Shown here: positions 1-9,222 of the stretch, piece by piece
How positions within the stretch are numbered: position 1 is the first letter of the stretch
Layout of the letters: each line of letters begins with the position of its first letter
Assembly: GCF_002736205.1 (NCBI RefSeq)
Contig: NZ_CP024091.1
Span: 372,001 to 436,000, forward strand
Direction of reading: 5' to 3'
Length of the DNA stretch: 64,000 nucleotides
Source of the DNA: Pedobacter ginsengisoli
GTDB lineage: Bacteria > Bacteroidota > Bacteroidia > Sphingobacteriales > Sphingobacteriaceae
Program-made: the position numbers and the translations under genes
Notes under the pieces: model-generated
What the model saw: only the letters and a program-made list of their open reading frames with translations
Told to the model about the DNA's origin: nothing
Databases searched by the model: none

Positions 1-429
1 GTCTATTACCAGAGTACCATCGTCTTTTATACTCTTTCTGAAAGCCTTTATCGCATTTACATGCTCTTTTTCCGTTTCAAAATAACCAAAACTGGTAAAA
101 AGGTTCATTGCTATATCAAAATAGTTGATAAAAGATAGCTTACGCATGTCATGAACAAAGAAATGAAGGTTCTTTTGTTCAAATTGCTGAGCGTATTTAA
201 TACTTTGTTCAGATAGGTCAATTCCGGTTACATCATATCCTTTCTTATTAAGGTAAATTGAATGCCGGCCTCTTCCACAGGCAATATCTAAGATTCTGGA
301 ATTTGCAGCAGGTTTCAGATAAGCAGAAAGGTTGTCAATTAAAAACTCGGCTTCGGCATCATTACGCTGACTGTAAAGTATATGATAGAAAGGAGAGTTG
401 AACCAATATTGAAACCATTTTCGCTGCAT
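1..429 (-). CDS. class I SAM-dependent methyltransferase, 3' part outside window
   Basis: The reverse strand is open from an ATG at 429 to the window edge, giving about 143 residues that start MQRKWFQYWFNSPFYHIL. Residues about 45-53 read ILDIACGRGR, the glycine-rich AdoMet-binding motif I, followed by a VTGIDLS strand with the acidic residue that normally binds the ribose. A second segment, FDIAMNLFTSFGYF, fits motif IV of small-molecule methyltransferases (Methyltransf_11/25 type). The substrate cannot be told from sequence. The C-terminal part is cut off by the window, so full length and operon partners are unknown. It is divergent from glmM. Confidence 0.75.
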   Translation of the reverse strand, partial: MQRKWFQYWFNSPFYHILYSQRNDAEAEFLIDNLSAYLKPAANSRILDIACGRGRHSIYLNKKGYDVTGIDLSEQSIKYAQQFEQKNLHFFVHDMRKLSFINYFDIAMNLFTSFGYFETEKEHVNAIKAFRKSIKDDGTLVID

Positions 430-586
430 AGAGCCTGTATTTTGATGTTTTAGAAAAAAAACAAACTTAGATAAAATTGTTATCATAAAACAATTTTAAG
501 TCTGGTATAATTTTACTAATGCATGGTACTGGGTTAACCTGCTTTGCCTAATTTTTGTTATTTTTGGAAAAAAAACAATCAACAAA

Positions 587-1975
587 TTGACACTAATAAA
601 ATCTATTTCTGGAATAAGGGGGACAATCGGTGGTATTGCCGGTAATGGTTTAACCCCAATCGATATTGTAAAATTCACTGCAGCCTATGGCTCATGGGTA
701 ATCAGCAAAACCAATAACAAAAGAATTGTTTTAGGCCGAGATGCCAGGATATCTGGCGAAATGGTTAATAATCTTGTTATTGGTACCTTGCAAGGTTTGG
801 GTATTGAGGTAATAGATCTTGGTCTTTCTACCACTCCAACTGTTGAAATTGCCGTTCCAATGGAAAATGCCGGCGGTGGCATAATCTTAACTGCAAGCCA
901 TAATCCAAAACAATGGAATGCGCTGAAACTCCTTAATGACAAAGGTGAATTTATTAGCGATGCAGACGGAAAGGAAGTTTTGGAAATTGCAGAGAAATCT
1001 GAGTTTGCATTTGCTGATGTTGATGATTTAGGCAAAGTAGTAAGCAATAACACTTATCTGCAAAAACATATCGATGTAATCCTTGCGCTTCCATTAGTAG
1101 ATGTTGACGCTATAAAAGCAGCTAATTTTAAAATAGCAATCGACTGTGTTAACTCAACAGGAGGCATATTTGTACCTGCTTTGTTAAAAGCTTTGGGCGT
1201 TGAAACTGTTTATGAGCTATATTGTGAACCTGATGGTCATTTCCCTCACAACCCTGAACCGCTTCCTGAAAACTTAACAGAGATTGCTAAAGTTGTACAG
1301 AGCAAAAATGCTGATCTGGGTATTGTTGTTGATCCTGATGTAGACCGTTTGTGCTTTGTTTGCGAAGATGGTTCTATGTTTGGCGAAGAATATACTTTAG
1401 TAGCAGTTGCCGATTATATTCTTAAAAACACACCAGGTAATTCAGTTTCTAACCTTTCTTCTACAAGAGCGCTTAGAGATGTTACTGAAAATGCTGGCGG
1501 AACATACAACGCATCAGCAGTTGGCGAAGTTAATGTAGTTAACAAAATGAAGGCTACAAATGCAGTTATTGGTGGAGAGGGTAACGGAGGAATTATATAT
1601 CCTGAATTACACTATGGTCGTGATGCTTTAGTTGGAATAGCTTTATTTTTAACTCATTTGGCTAAATTTGGTAAGTCCATTTCTGTTTTGCGTAAAAGCT
1701 ACCCTGAGTATTATATTTCTAAAAATAAGATAACATTAACTCCTGAAATGGACATTGATGCCCTATTGGTTAAAGTTCAGGAGAAATATAAAGATCAGCC
1801 AAACAGCACAATTGACGGCTTAAAAATTGAATTTGATAAGGAATGGGTACATCTGCGTAAATCAAATACAGAACCAATTATCCGTATTTATAGCGAAGCA
1901 GGATCAGAAACTGTAGCCGAGGGTTTAGCTACAAAAATCATTTCCGACATCAAAGAAATATTAAAACTGAGTTAA
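587..1975 (+). CDS. glmM: phosphoglucosamine mutase-type phosphohexomutase
   Basis: An alpha-D-phosphohexomutase of 462 residues. It probably converts glucosamine 6-phosphate to glucosamine 1-phosphate for UDP-GlcNAc, peptidoglycan and LPS synthesis. The phosphoserine loop TASHNP lies at 102-107 (Ser104), the Mg-binding loop DPDVDR at 249-254, the sugar-binding loop GEGNGG at 330-335, and the phosphate-binding RKSNTEPIIRIY stretch near the C-terminus. Length and four-domain order match GlmM/PgcA-like enzymes of Bacteroidota. A phosphomannomutase role cannot be excluded from sequence alone. The start is TTG at 587: there is no in-frame ATG nearby, and the MTLIKSISGIRGT start fits the family. 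A TAnnTTTG-like box (TATTTTTG) lies at 559-566. The desulfurase gene follows after 7 bp, so the two are probably cotranscribed. Confidence 0.88.
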   Translation: MTLIKSISGIRGTIGGIAGNGLTPIDIVKFTAAYGSWVISKTNNKRIVLGRDARISGEMVNNLVIGTLQGLGIEVIDLGLSTTPTVEIAVPMENAGGGIILTASHNPKQWNALKLLNDKGEFISDADGKEVLEIAEKSEFAFADVDDLGKVVSNNTYLQKHIDVILALPLVDVDAIKAANFKIAIDCVNSTGGIFVPALLKALGVETVYELYCEPDGHFPHNPEPLPENLTEIAKVVQSKNADLGIVVDPDVDRLCFVCEDGSMFGEEYTLVAVADYILKNTPGNSVSNLSSTRALRDVTENAGGTYNASAVGEVNVVNKMKATNAVIGGEGNGGIIYPELHYGRDALVGIALFLTHLAKFGKSISVLRKSYPEYYISKNKITLTPEMDIDALLVKVQEKYKDQPNSTIDGLKIEFDKEWVHLRKSNTEPIIRIYSEAGSETVAEGLATKIISDIKEILKLS

Positions 1976-1982
1976 TACAAAA

Positions 1983-3131
1983 ATGGAAAGAATTTATTTA
2001 GATAATGCTGCAACTACACCCCTGGATGCAGCAGTGATAGAGGAAATGGTTAATGTGATGAATTCTTATTATGGTAATCCATCCTCCATACATGCCCAGG
2101 GACGTGAGGTGCGCACATTAATTGAAAAGGCCAGAAAAACAGTTGCCGGACTTTTAAATGCAACGCCTGCAGAGATTTTTTTTACTTCAGGAGGTACAGA
2201 AGCCGATAATACAGCCATTCGCTGTGGTATTGCAGCCTTCAATATTAAGCATGCCATTACCTCTAAAATTGAGCATCATGCAGTAGAGCATACCCTTAAT
2301 ATGCTTTTACAGCAAGGCGTAATTGATAAGTTGAGTTTTGTTAATGTAGATGAAAAAGGTAATATTGATTATAATCATCTTGAAGAGCTGCTTAAAAACA
2401 ATGAGCGTTCCTTTGTATCCTTAATGCACGCAAATAACGAATTGGGTACATTAACAGATATAGAAAGGGTAGGTGATATTTGTGAACAATATAATGCCAT
2501 TTATCATTGTGATACTGTACAAACCATGGGGCATTACGTACATGATGTAAGAAAGCTCAAAGCTCATTTTATAGTATGTGCTGCTCATAAATTACATGGT
2601 CCAAAAGGTGTTGGTTTCCTGTATGTTAATCATTCTATAAAAATCAGTCCTATGATTTTTGGAGGGGCTCAGGAACGTAATATGCGCGGTGGAACAGAAA
2701 ATGTTTATGGCATTGTAGGTTTAGCAAAGGCTTTGCAAATAGCATATTCCGAAATGGAACAGCACCAAAATCATATTCAGGAATTAAAGACATATTTAAT
2801 GGATAGGCTTCAAAATGAAGTGCCAGATCTGTTTTTTAACGGGGAAACAGCCCCTGAAAAAAGCTTGTATACTGTTTTAAATGTTTCTTTCCCAGCTATG
2901 GACATGGCAGATATGCTGCTGTTTAATCTTGATATTAATGGGATTTCTGCATCTGGAGGAAGCGCCTGTTCATCAGGTTCTAATATTGGCTCACATGTAC
3001 TTACAGGTATAGCTGCTGATCCTAATCGCCCATCAGTAAGGTTCTCCTTTAGTAAGTACAATACCAAAGAAGAATTGGATTTTGTAGTAGAGAAAGTAAA
3101 ACAAATCGTTAGTCAGAATGTGACTGCTTAG
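1983..3131 (+). CDS. cysteine desulfurase (NifS/IscS family)
   Basis: A PLP-dependent class V aminotransferase fold of 382 residues that takes sulfur from cysteine for Fe-S cluster or thio-modification pathways. The N-terminal IYLDNAATTP (4-13) is the family signature. The PLP lysine is Lys203 in AAHKLHGPKG. The persulfide-forming cysteine is Cys329 in GGSACSSGS, with the C-terminal Arg-rich VRFSFSKYNT motif after it. The arrangement and length resemble IscS/NifS-like enzymes rather than SufS. No iscU or iscA lies nearby, so which scaffold it serves is unknown. It starts 7 bp after glmM and is followed by a strong terminator. Confidence 0.9.
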   Translation: MERIYLDNAATTPLDAAVIEEMVNVMNSYYGNPSSIHAQGREVRTLIEKARKTVAGLLNATPAEIFFTSGGTEADNTAIRCGIAAFNIKHAITSKIEHHAVEHTLNMLLQQGVIDKLSFVNVDEKGNIDYNHLEELLKNNERSFVSLMHANNELGTLTDIERVGDICEQYNAIYHCDTVQTMGHYVHDVRKLKAHFIVCAAHKLHGPKGVGFLYVNHSIKISPMIFGGAQERNMRGGTENVYGIVGLAKALQIAYSEMEQHQNHIQELKTYLMDRLQNEVPDLFFNGETAPEKSLYTVLNVSFPAMDMADMLLFNLDINGISASGGSACSSGSNIGSHVLTGIAADPNRPSVRFSFSKYNTKEELDFVVEKVKQIVSQNVTA

Positions 3132-3155
3132 TTAACAATTTTATAGAAATTATGA

Positions 3156-3185
3156 AAAGCCATCTTACTAAAGATGGCTTTTTTT
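3156..3185 (+). terminator. rho-independent terminator after the desulfurase gene
   Basis: A perfect 11-bp stem (AAAGCCATCTT at 3156-3166 pairing with 3171-3181) has a 4-nt loop and runs into a T tract to 3185. It sits 25 bp after the desulfurase stop codon. Confidence 0.85.
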
Positions 3186-3307
3186 CGTACTCTCATCTTT
3201 TATTATTACTTTGTTACCATTATCAACTAGGGAATCTTCATTTTATTATGTTTATTTGTGTGCTAAATCGATTAAAACATTATAACCACACTTGATATTT
3301 TTTAAAC

Positions 3308-5599
3308 ATGATTAAACAATTTTTAACCGCCTCATTAGTTCTGGCATCCTCTGCACTGTTTGCACAGTCGGTGGGTAAAGTAACAGATCCAGTTGAATGG
3401 ATTAATCCGCTAATGGGTACTGCAAGTAAACCAGACTTGTCTAATGGAAATACTTATCCGGCCATAGCCTTGCCATGGGGAATGAACTTCTGGACACCAC
3501 AAACTGGTAAGATGGGCGACGGATGGGCTTATACCTACGACGCCGATAAAATAAGAGGATTTAAACAAACTCATCAGCCATCTCCATGGATGAATGATTA
3601 CGGTCAGTTTTCAGTAATGCCTGTAACAGGTAAAATGAGATTCAACCAGGATGATAGAGCAAGCTGGTACTCTCATAAATCTGAAATTGCAAAACCTTAC
3701 TATTATAGTGTTTATTTGGCTGATGCTGATGTGACAACAGAAATAACCCCTACAGAAAGGGCTGCTCAGTTCCGTTTCACCTTCCCAAAAACAAACGATG
3801 CATATGTAGTTGTTGATGCTTTTGATAAAGGATCTTACATCAAAATAATTCCAGGCGAGCGTAAAATAATTGGTTACAGTACAAGATATAGCCGCGGAAA
3901 ACTCGAAAACTTTAAAAACTACTTCGTTATTTACTTTGATAAACCGTTTACTTCTGCAAATGCATGGAGAGGCAAAAATCTTGCAAAGGATACCCTGGAG
4001 TTGCAAAGTGATCACTCTGGTGCTATTGTGGGCTTTAAAACTGCAAAAGGTGAGGCAGTTAATATGAAAGTTGCTTCTTCATTTATCAGTTTTGAGCAGG
4101 CGGATATTAACTTAACAAGAGAATTATCAAACGATAGCTTCGAAACAACTAAACAAAAAGGAAAAGCTATTTGGAACAAAACACTCAGCAAAATCTCTGT
4201 TGAAGGTGGAACTATAGATCAGGTTCGTACTTTTTATTCAAGTTTGTACCGTACTTTATTCTTCCCTCATAAAATGTATGAAGTAGATAAAAGTAACAAA
4301 GTTGTACACTACAGCCCGTACACTGGTAAAACAGCACCAGGCTACAGATTTGCTGGTACCGGCTTCTGGGATACCTTTAGAGCCTTGTATCCTTTCCTTA
4401 ACCTTGTTTACCCATCAATTAATAAAGAGATGCAGGAAGGTTTAGTAAACGATTATAAAGGTGGCGGATGGTTGCCTGAATGGTCAAGCCCTAGTTATTC
4501 AGATTGTATGATCGGAAATAACTCTGCTTCTGTTGTCGCTGATGCCTATATTAAAGGTATGCGCGGTTATGACATCAATACTTTATGGGATGCAGTAAAA
4601 CATGGTGCCAATAATGAAGGCCCTGAAGCCACTGGCCGTCGTGGTGTTAAATACTATAACGAATTAGGTTATGTACCTTACGATGTAAAAATCAACGAAA
4701 ATGCTGCACGAACATTGGAGTATGCTTATGATGATTTTGCGATTTACCAGTTAGGTAAAGCCTTAGGTAAACCTGCTTCTGAAATTGATATTTATAAAAA
4801 ACGCAGTATGAACTACAAGAATCTGTTTGACCCATCAACAGGTTTAATGCGCGGTAAAAATCAGGATGGTAAATTCCAGTCTCCATTTAATCCATTTAAA
4901 TGGGGTGATGCCTTTACAGAAGGAAACAGCTGGCATTATTCGTGGTCAGTATTCCAGGATATTGACGGATTATCTAAGCTAATGGGTGGAAAAGAGAAAT
5001 TTGTTCAGAAACTAGATTCAGTGTTTACACTTCCTCCAGTATTTGATGATAGCTATTATGGTGGTGTTATCCATGAGATTCGCGAAATGCAAATTGCAAA
5101 CATGGGCCAGTATGCTCATGGTAATCAGCCAATTCAACACATGATCTATTTATACAATTATGGTGGTGCGCCATGGAAAACTCAATACTGGGTACGTGAA
5201 ACCATGGATAGAATGTATAAAGCTACGCCTGACGGATATTGCGGAGATGAAGATAACGGACAAACATCTGCATGGTATGTGTTCTCTGCCTTAGGGTTTT
5301 ATCCTGTAACTCCGGCTGTAGATCAGTATGTTATCGGAGCTCCATTATTTAAAAAGGTAACACTTAATTTAGAGAACGGTAAAACGATCACTATCAACGC
5401 GCCAAAAAACAGTGCTGATAACAAATATGTACAAACCTTAAAGTACAATGGAAAGCCGTATTCTAAAAACTGGTTAAGCCACTCTACTTTATTACAAGGA
5501 GCAACCTTGGATTTTGATATGTCTGGAACTCCGAATAAAGAAAGAGGCTCTAATGAGGCCGATTTCCCTTATTCACTTTCAACAGATACAGGTAAATAA
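3308..5599 (+). CDS. glycoside hydrolase family 92 alpha-mannosidase, exported
   Basis: A 763-residue protein with a Sec signal peptide (MIKQFLTASLVLASSALFAQ, cleavage near residue 20). The body matches the calcium-dependent GH92 exo-alpha-mannosidases that trim alpha-1,2 and related mannosides from N-glycans or mannans. Visible landmarks are GNTYPAIALPWGMNFWTPQTG-like sequence near residue 48, the GFWDTFRALYPF block, GGWLPEWSSPSYSDCMIG, and the C-terminal catalytic region HGNQPIQH followed by GDEDNGQTSAWYVFSALGFY, where the acidic residues sit. Length is normal for the family. It stands alone between two terminators with no SusCD pair next to it, so it is not part of a visible polysaccharide locus. 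Linkage specificity cannot be read from sequence. Confidence 0.92.
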   Translation: MIKQFLTASLVLASSALFAQSVGKVTDPVEWINPLMGTASKPDLSNGNTYPAIALPWGMNFWTPQTGKMGDGWAYTYDADKIRGFKQTHQPSPWMNDYGQFSVMPVTGKMRFNQDDRASWYSHKSEIAKPYYYSVYLADADVTTEITPTERAAQFRFTFPKTNDAYVVVDAFDKGSYIKIIPGERKIIGYSTRYSRGKLENFKNYFVIYFDKPFTSANAWRGKNLAKDTLELQSDHSGAIVGFKTAKGEAVNMKVASSFISFEQADINLTRELSNDSFETTKQKGKAIWNKTLSKISVEGGTIDQVRTFYSSLYRTLFFPHKMYEVDKSNKVVHYSPYTGKTAPGYRFAGTGFWDTFRALYPFLNLVYPSINKEMQEGLVNDYKGGGWLPEWSSPSYSDCMIGNNSASVVADAYIKGMRGYDINTLWDAVKHGANNEGPEATGRRGVKYYNELGYVPYDVKINENAARTLEYAYDDFAIYQLGKALGKPASEIDIYKKRSMNYKNLFDPSTGLMRGKNQDGKFQSPFNPFKWGDAFTEGNSWHYSWSVFQDIDGLSKLMGGKEKFVQKLDSVFTLPPVFDDSYYGGVIHEIREMQIANMGQYAHGNQPIQHMIYLYNYGGAPWKTQYWVRETMDRMYKATPDGYCGDEDNGQTSAWYVFSALGFYPVTPAVDQYVIGAPLFKKVTLNLENGKTITINAPKNSADNKYVQTLKYNGKPYSKNWLSHSTLLQGATLDFDMSGTPNKERGSNEADFPYSLSTDTGK

Positions 5600-5611
5600 C
5601 AGTAGTTAAGC

Positions 5612-5651
5612 AAAAAAAAGGCGAGGTAAATATTTACCTCGCCTTTTTTTA
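5612..5651. terminator. bidirectional terminator between GH92 gene and accD
   Basis: A near-perfect A-rich/T-rich inverted repeat with the GC core GGCGAGGTAAA, flanked by A and T tracts of 7-8, lies between two convergent genes. It can terminate transcription in both directions. Confidence 0.85.
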
Positions 5652-5664
5652 TTATTGTATTTTT

Positions 5665-6510
5665 TTAGTTCTTCATCATTTTAAGGAAAGCAGCAAGTTT
5701 AGCTTTCATCATTCTGCGATCAACAATGAAATCAAGGAAACCATGTTCTAAAACAAATTCTGCAGTTTGGAAACCTTTAGGAAGATCTTTCTTTATAGTT
5801 TCTTTAATAACCCTTGGGCCGGCAAAACCAATTAAAGCACCCGGTTCAGCAATGTTAATATCACCAAGCATTGCATAAGAAGCCGTAACACCACCTGTTG
5901 TTGGATCTGTAAGTAAAGATATATAAGGAATTTTAGCCTGACTTAGCAATGCCAGTTTGGCCGAAGTTTTAGCCATTTGCATTAAGGAGAATGCTGCTTC
6001 CATCATCCGTGCGCCTCCAGATTTGGAGATCATTAAAAACGGAATTTTATGCTTCATAGAATAATCAATAGAGCGGGCAATTTTCTCACCAACTACTGAA
6101 CCCATAGATCCGCCAATAAAACTGAAATCCATACAAGCTACAACCAGATCTTCGCCTTCTATTTTGCCATGAGCAGCTCTAATTGCGTCTTTTAATCCGG
6201 TTTTAGTCATGCTTTCCACTAATCTTTCAGTGTAAGGCTTACTGTCTGTAAAGTTCAGCGGATCTCCTGATGTTAAATTCGGAAAAAGCTCAGTGAACTT
6301 ATTATCATCAAATAATACCTGGAAATATTCTTTAGATCCTATCCTTAAATGATAGTCACAATATTGGCAAACATATTTATTCTCAATCTGATCGGCAGTA
6401 TGTAATGCTTTTTTACAATTCGGACACTTGTTCCATAAACCGTCTGGCGCTTCTTTTTTTTCTTCAGTAAGCGTACTAATACCTTTTTTCTCTCTTTTAA
6501 ACCAAGCCAT
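5665..6510 (-). CDS. accD: acetyl-CoA carboxylase carboxyltransferase subunit beta
   Basis: The beta subunit of the carboxyltransferase that moves the carboxyl group from carboxybiotin to acetyl-CoA, the first step of fatty acid synthesis. It has 281 residues, the usual size. A four-cysteine zinc ribbon lies at the N-terminus (Cys29, Cys32, Cys48, Cys51, in CPNC and CQYC). The crotonase-like carboxyltransferase core follows, with SKSGGARM at 162-169, [10 protein letters not shown] at 202-211 and GFAGPRVI at 228-235. accA is not adjacent. The start MAWFKREKK is the common one for this family. The gene is divergent from fbaA. Confidence 0.95.
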   Translation of the reverse strand: MAWFKREKKGISTLTEEKKEAPDGLWNKCPNCKKALHTADQIENKYVCQYCDYHLRIGSKEYFQVLFDDNKFTELFPNLTSGDPLNFTDSKPYTERLVESMTKTGLKDAIRAAHGKIEGEDLVVACMDFSFIGGSMGSVVGEKIARSIDYSMKHKIPFLMISKSGGARMMEAAFSLMQMAKTSAKLALLSQAKIPYISLLTDPTTGGVTASYAMLGDINIAEPGALIGFAGPRVIKETIKKDLPKGFQTAEFVLEHGFLDFIVDRRMMKAKLAAFLKMMKN

Positions 6511-6686
6511 GTTATTTCTTGAAAAATGCGATTACAAAGAAACAAAAAAAAATTAGAACAGTTTAAGGATACTTTAGTTAAACGATTATGAGTATTAAAA
6601 TCATCAAAAAAATATAAAATAACTCATGACCACTTCATTACCAAGCCTAAACAATACGGTTTAATTGAAAATAATCCCCTTATTGG

Positions 6687-6717
6687 TTTGCCCAAAGTGA
6701 TATTTTTCCTAACTTCG
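6687..6717 (+). promoter_or_regulatory. Bacteroidota-type promoter for fbaA
   Basis: TTTG at 6687-6690 is followed after exactly 19 nt by TAACTTCG at 6710-6717, one mismatch from the TAnnTTTG consensus of the Bacteroidota primary sigma factor. Transcription would start near 6722-6726, leaving a short leader before the ATG at 6739. Confidence 0.55.
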
Positions 6718-6738
6718 GCAGATATAAAATTATAAAAA

Positions 6739-7818
6739 ATGAGTTTAAAAGGCTACAAAGGCGTAATTTACGGAGATGCCGTTCAGGAATTGTTTGAACA
6801 GGCTAAAAAACATCAATTTGCTTTGCCAGCAGTAAATGTTACCGGTACAAATACCATTAATGCAGTAATGGAAACTGCCAAAGCAGTTAATTCACCTGTT
6901 ATCATTCAACTTTCTAACGGTGGAGCACAATTCTACGCAGGTAAAACATTAAATAATGATAATTTAAATGCATGCGTTTTAGGTGCAGTATCTGCAGCTA
7001 AACACGTTCATTTATTGGCTGAACATTATGGTGTTGCTGTAATATTACACACTGATCATGCTGCTAAAAAATTATTACCATGGATTGACGGATTGTTAGA
7101 TCATGGCGAGAAATTCTTTGCTGAGACTGGAAAACCATTGTTTTCTTCACACATGCTTGACTTATCTGAAGAGTCTATCGAAGAGAATATGGAAATCTCT
7201 GCTAAATATTTAGCACGTATGGCTAAATTAGGCATGACCATTGAAATCGAGCTTGGTGTTACAGGTGGTGAAGAAGATGGCGTTGATAACAGCGATGTAG
7301 ATAGTTCTAAATTATATACCCAGCCTTCAGAAGTTGCTTATGCTTACGAAGAGTTGAGTAAAGTAAGTGATAAATTTACTGTTGCAGCTGCATTTGGTAA
7401 CGTTCATGGTGTTTATAAACCAGGCAACGTAAAATTACAGCCGGTAATTCTTAAGAATTCTCAGGATTTCATCAAAGAAAAATTCAATATTTCTGCTGAT
7501 AAACCTATCAACTTTGTATTCCACGGTGGTTCAGGTTCTTCTCAGGAAGAAATCAGAGAAGCTATTTCTTACGGAGCTATTAAAATGAATATCGATACAG
7601 ATATGCAATGGGCTATGTGGGAAGGTATTTTAGATTACTATAAAGCGAATGAAGGATATCTTCAGGCTCAGATCGGAAATCCTGATGGCGAAGATAAACC
7701 TAATAAGAAATATTACGATCCTCGCGTTTGGTTACGTAAAGGCGAAGAAGCCTTTGTTAAACGTTTAACACAAGCATTTGAAGATTTAAATTGTAAAGAC
7801 GCAAGCGACAAATTATAA
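6739..7818 (+). CDS. fbaA: class II fructose-bisphosphate aldolase
   Basis: A zinc-dependent aldolase of glycolysis and gluconeogenesis that interconverts fructose 1,6-bisphosphate with DHAP and glyceraldehyde 3-phosphate. It has 359 residues, the same length as the E. coli FbaA type (class IIA). The HTDH motif at 104-107 supplies the catalytic Asp106 and zinc ligand His107. Further metal ligands are expected at His223 (NVHGVY) and His262 (FHGGSGS). The ELGVTGGEEDGV loop starting near 171 is typical of FbaA. It is monocistronic, with its own promoter and terminator, as expected for a highly expressed housekeeping gene. Confidence 0.95.
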   Translation: MSLKGYKGVIYGDAVQELFEQAKKHQFALPAVNVTGTNTINAVMETAKAVNSPVIIQLSNGGAQFYAGKTLNNDNLNACVLGAVSAAKHVHLLAEHYGVAVILHTDHAAKKLLPWIDGLLDHGEKFFAETGKPLFSSHMLDLSEESIEENMEISAKYLARMAKLGMTIEIELGVTGGEEDGVDNSDVDSSKLYTQPSEVAYAYEELSKVSDKFTVAAAFGNVHGVYKPGNVKLQPVILKNSQDFIKEKFNISADKPINFVFHGGSGSSQEEIREAISYGAIKMNIDTDMQWAMWEGILDYYKANEGYLQAQIGNPDGEDKPNKKYYDPRVWLRKGEEAFVKRLTQAFEDLNCKDASDKL

Positions 7819-7837
7819 TCCTTGGGTAAAAGTTTCG

Positions 7838-7873
7838 AAGCGCCACAGGAATTATACTTGTGGCGCTTTTTTT
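7838..7873 (+). terminator. terminator after fbaA
   Basis: A 10-bp stem, AAGCGCCACA pairing with TGTGGCGCTT, is followed by a T7 tract directly downstream of the fbaA stop codon. Confidence 0.85.
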
Positions 7874-7906
7874 GTTGCATTTTAAAGCTAAAAATAAATA
7901 GAAATC

Positions 7907-8341
7907 ATGGACGCACTTCAGGTAATTAAGGTAAACAATCCGCAAGATTTGGATAAAGTATTTGCAATTAGAAAAACCGTTTTTGTTGAAGAGCAGAACT
8001 GCCCTCCAGAGCTGGAATGGGAAAATGAAGATGTTTCAAAACATTTTCTGGCATTGTTAAACAACGAACCTTGTGGCGCATGCCGCTGGCGCAAAACAGA
8101 AAATGGATATAAATTAGAACGATTTGCTGTACTAAAAAAGTTCAGAGGAAAAAGAATAGGACAGGCCCTGGTAGCTGCAGCCTTGTCTGACTTACCTTCT
8201 GATGCAGATTACATTTATTTAAATGCGCAGCTGGATGCAATGAGGTTATATTCGAGATTTGGCTTTATAGCAGAGGGCGACCAATTTGAAGAAGCCGGTA
8301 TACAGCACTACAGAATGGTTAAAAAGCACCATCATGCGTAA
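7907..8341 (+). CDS. GNAT family N-acetyltransferase, YjcF/ElaA-like
   Basis: A 144-residue GCN5-related acetyltransferase. The IRKTVFVEEQNCPPELEWE segment near residues 22-40 and the AVLKKFRGKRIGQAL acetyl-CoA binding signature near 75-89 are typical, as is YLNAQLDAMRLYSRFGF toward the end. This subgroup resembles B. subtilis YjcF and E. coli ElaA, whose substrates are not established. It ends in a His-rich KKHHHA tail. It is convergent with the HMG-CoA lyase gene, with 11 bp between the stop codons and no obvious terminator. Confidence 0.8.
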   Translation: MDALQVIKVNNPQDLDKVFAIRKTVFVEEQNCPPELEWENEDVSKHFLALLNNEPCGACRWRKTENGYKLERFAVLKKFRGKRIGQALVAAALSDLPSDADYIYLNAQLDAMRLYSRFGFIAEGDQFEEAGIQHYRMVKKHHHA

Positions 8342-8352
8342 ATAAGTTTAGA

Positions 8353-9222
8353 TTAATATAACGGGAAAACCTTTTGAGAATACTCAACAGCTTCCCACCA
8401 TTTATCCATGTTCAGATTTAAGGCCTCATTCCTGCTCTCTAAGTAGGTAATAAGTTCTTCTGTGGCCAGATTGCCTGTCAGATCGTCTGTAGCCATAGGG
8501 CAGCCGCCAAATCCTTTTAATGCACTATCAAATCTTCGGCATCCACTTTCGTAAGCAGCCTCAATCTTTTCAAAACGCGTATTGGGGGTGCTGTGTAAAT
8601 GCAGTCCGATCTCCGTGTTCTCAAATTTTCTAACCAGAGATGGTAAAATCTTCCTGATTTTTTCAGGAGAAGAAACACCCGTAGTGTCTGATAAAGAAAG
8701 AATCTTTACTCCATTAGCAACCAGTTCAGCAGCCCATTTTTCAACTATTTCTATATTCCATTCATCGCCATAGGGATTTCCAAAACCCATAGACAAATAA
8801 ACAACCGCTGTTTTACCATTTTTATCACAGAGCTCAAGCATCTGCTTTACCGTATCCATTGACTGAGCAATGCTGGAGTTGGTATTTCTTTGCTGAAATG
8901 TTTCTGAAATAGAAAACGGAAAACCAAGGTATGTTATCTCATTATGTACAACTGCTTCTTCAACGCCACGTAAATTAGCTACAATAGCCAAAAGTTTAGA
9001 ACGTGTAGTGGTTAAATCAAGCTTTGATAAAACCTCACGTGTGTCACGTAACTGAGGAATTGCCTTTGGAGACACAAAACTCCCAAAATCTATAGTATCA
9101 AAGCCAACCTGCAAAAGCAAATTAATATATGCTGCTTTAACATCAGTAGCTATAAAATCATGAAGGCCCTGCATTGCATCACGCGGACACTCTATAAGCT
9201 TAATTGACCTTTGCTTCATCAT
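8353..9222 (-). CDS. hydroxymethylglutaryl-CoA lyase
   Basis: A TIM-barrel HMGL-like enzyme of 289 residues that cleaves 3-hydroxy-3-methylglutaryl-CoA to acetoacetate and acetyl-CoA, the last step of leucine breakdown. The N-terminal ECPRDAMQG carries Arg14, Asp15 and Gln18. The metal-binding GLHLH is at 206-210. The catalytic loop Cys241 lies in GFGGCPMA. All key residues expected for an HMG-CoA lyase, rather than homocitrate or isopropylmalate synthase, are visible. The start (ATG at 9222, or a second ATG at 9219) lies inside the 3' end of the upstream NADH dehydrogenase gene, so the two are likely translationally coupled. No other leucine catabolism gene is adjacent. Confidence 0.88.
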   Translation of the reverse strand: MMKQRSIKLIECPRDAMQGLHDFIATDVKAAYINLLLQVGFDTIDFGSFVSPKAIPQLRDTREVLSKLDLTTTRSKLLAIVANLRGVEEAVVHNEITYLGFPFSISETFQQRNTNSSIAQSMDTVKQMLELCDKNGKTAVVYLSMGFGNPYGDEWNIEIVEKWAAELVANGVKILSLSDTTGVSSPEKIRKILPSLVRKFENTEIGLHLHSTPNTRFEKIEAAYESGCRRFDSALKGFGGCPMATDDLTGNLATEELITYLESRNEALNLNMDKWWEAVEYSQKVFPLY

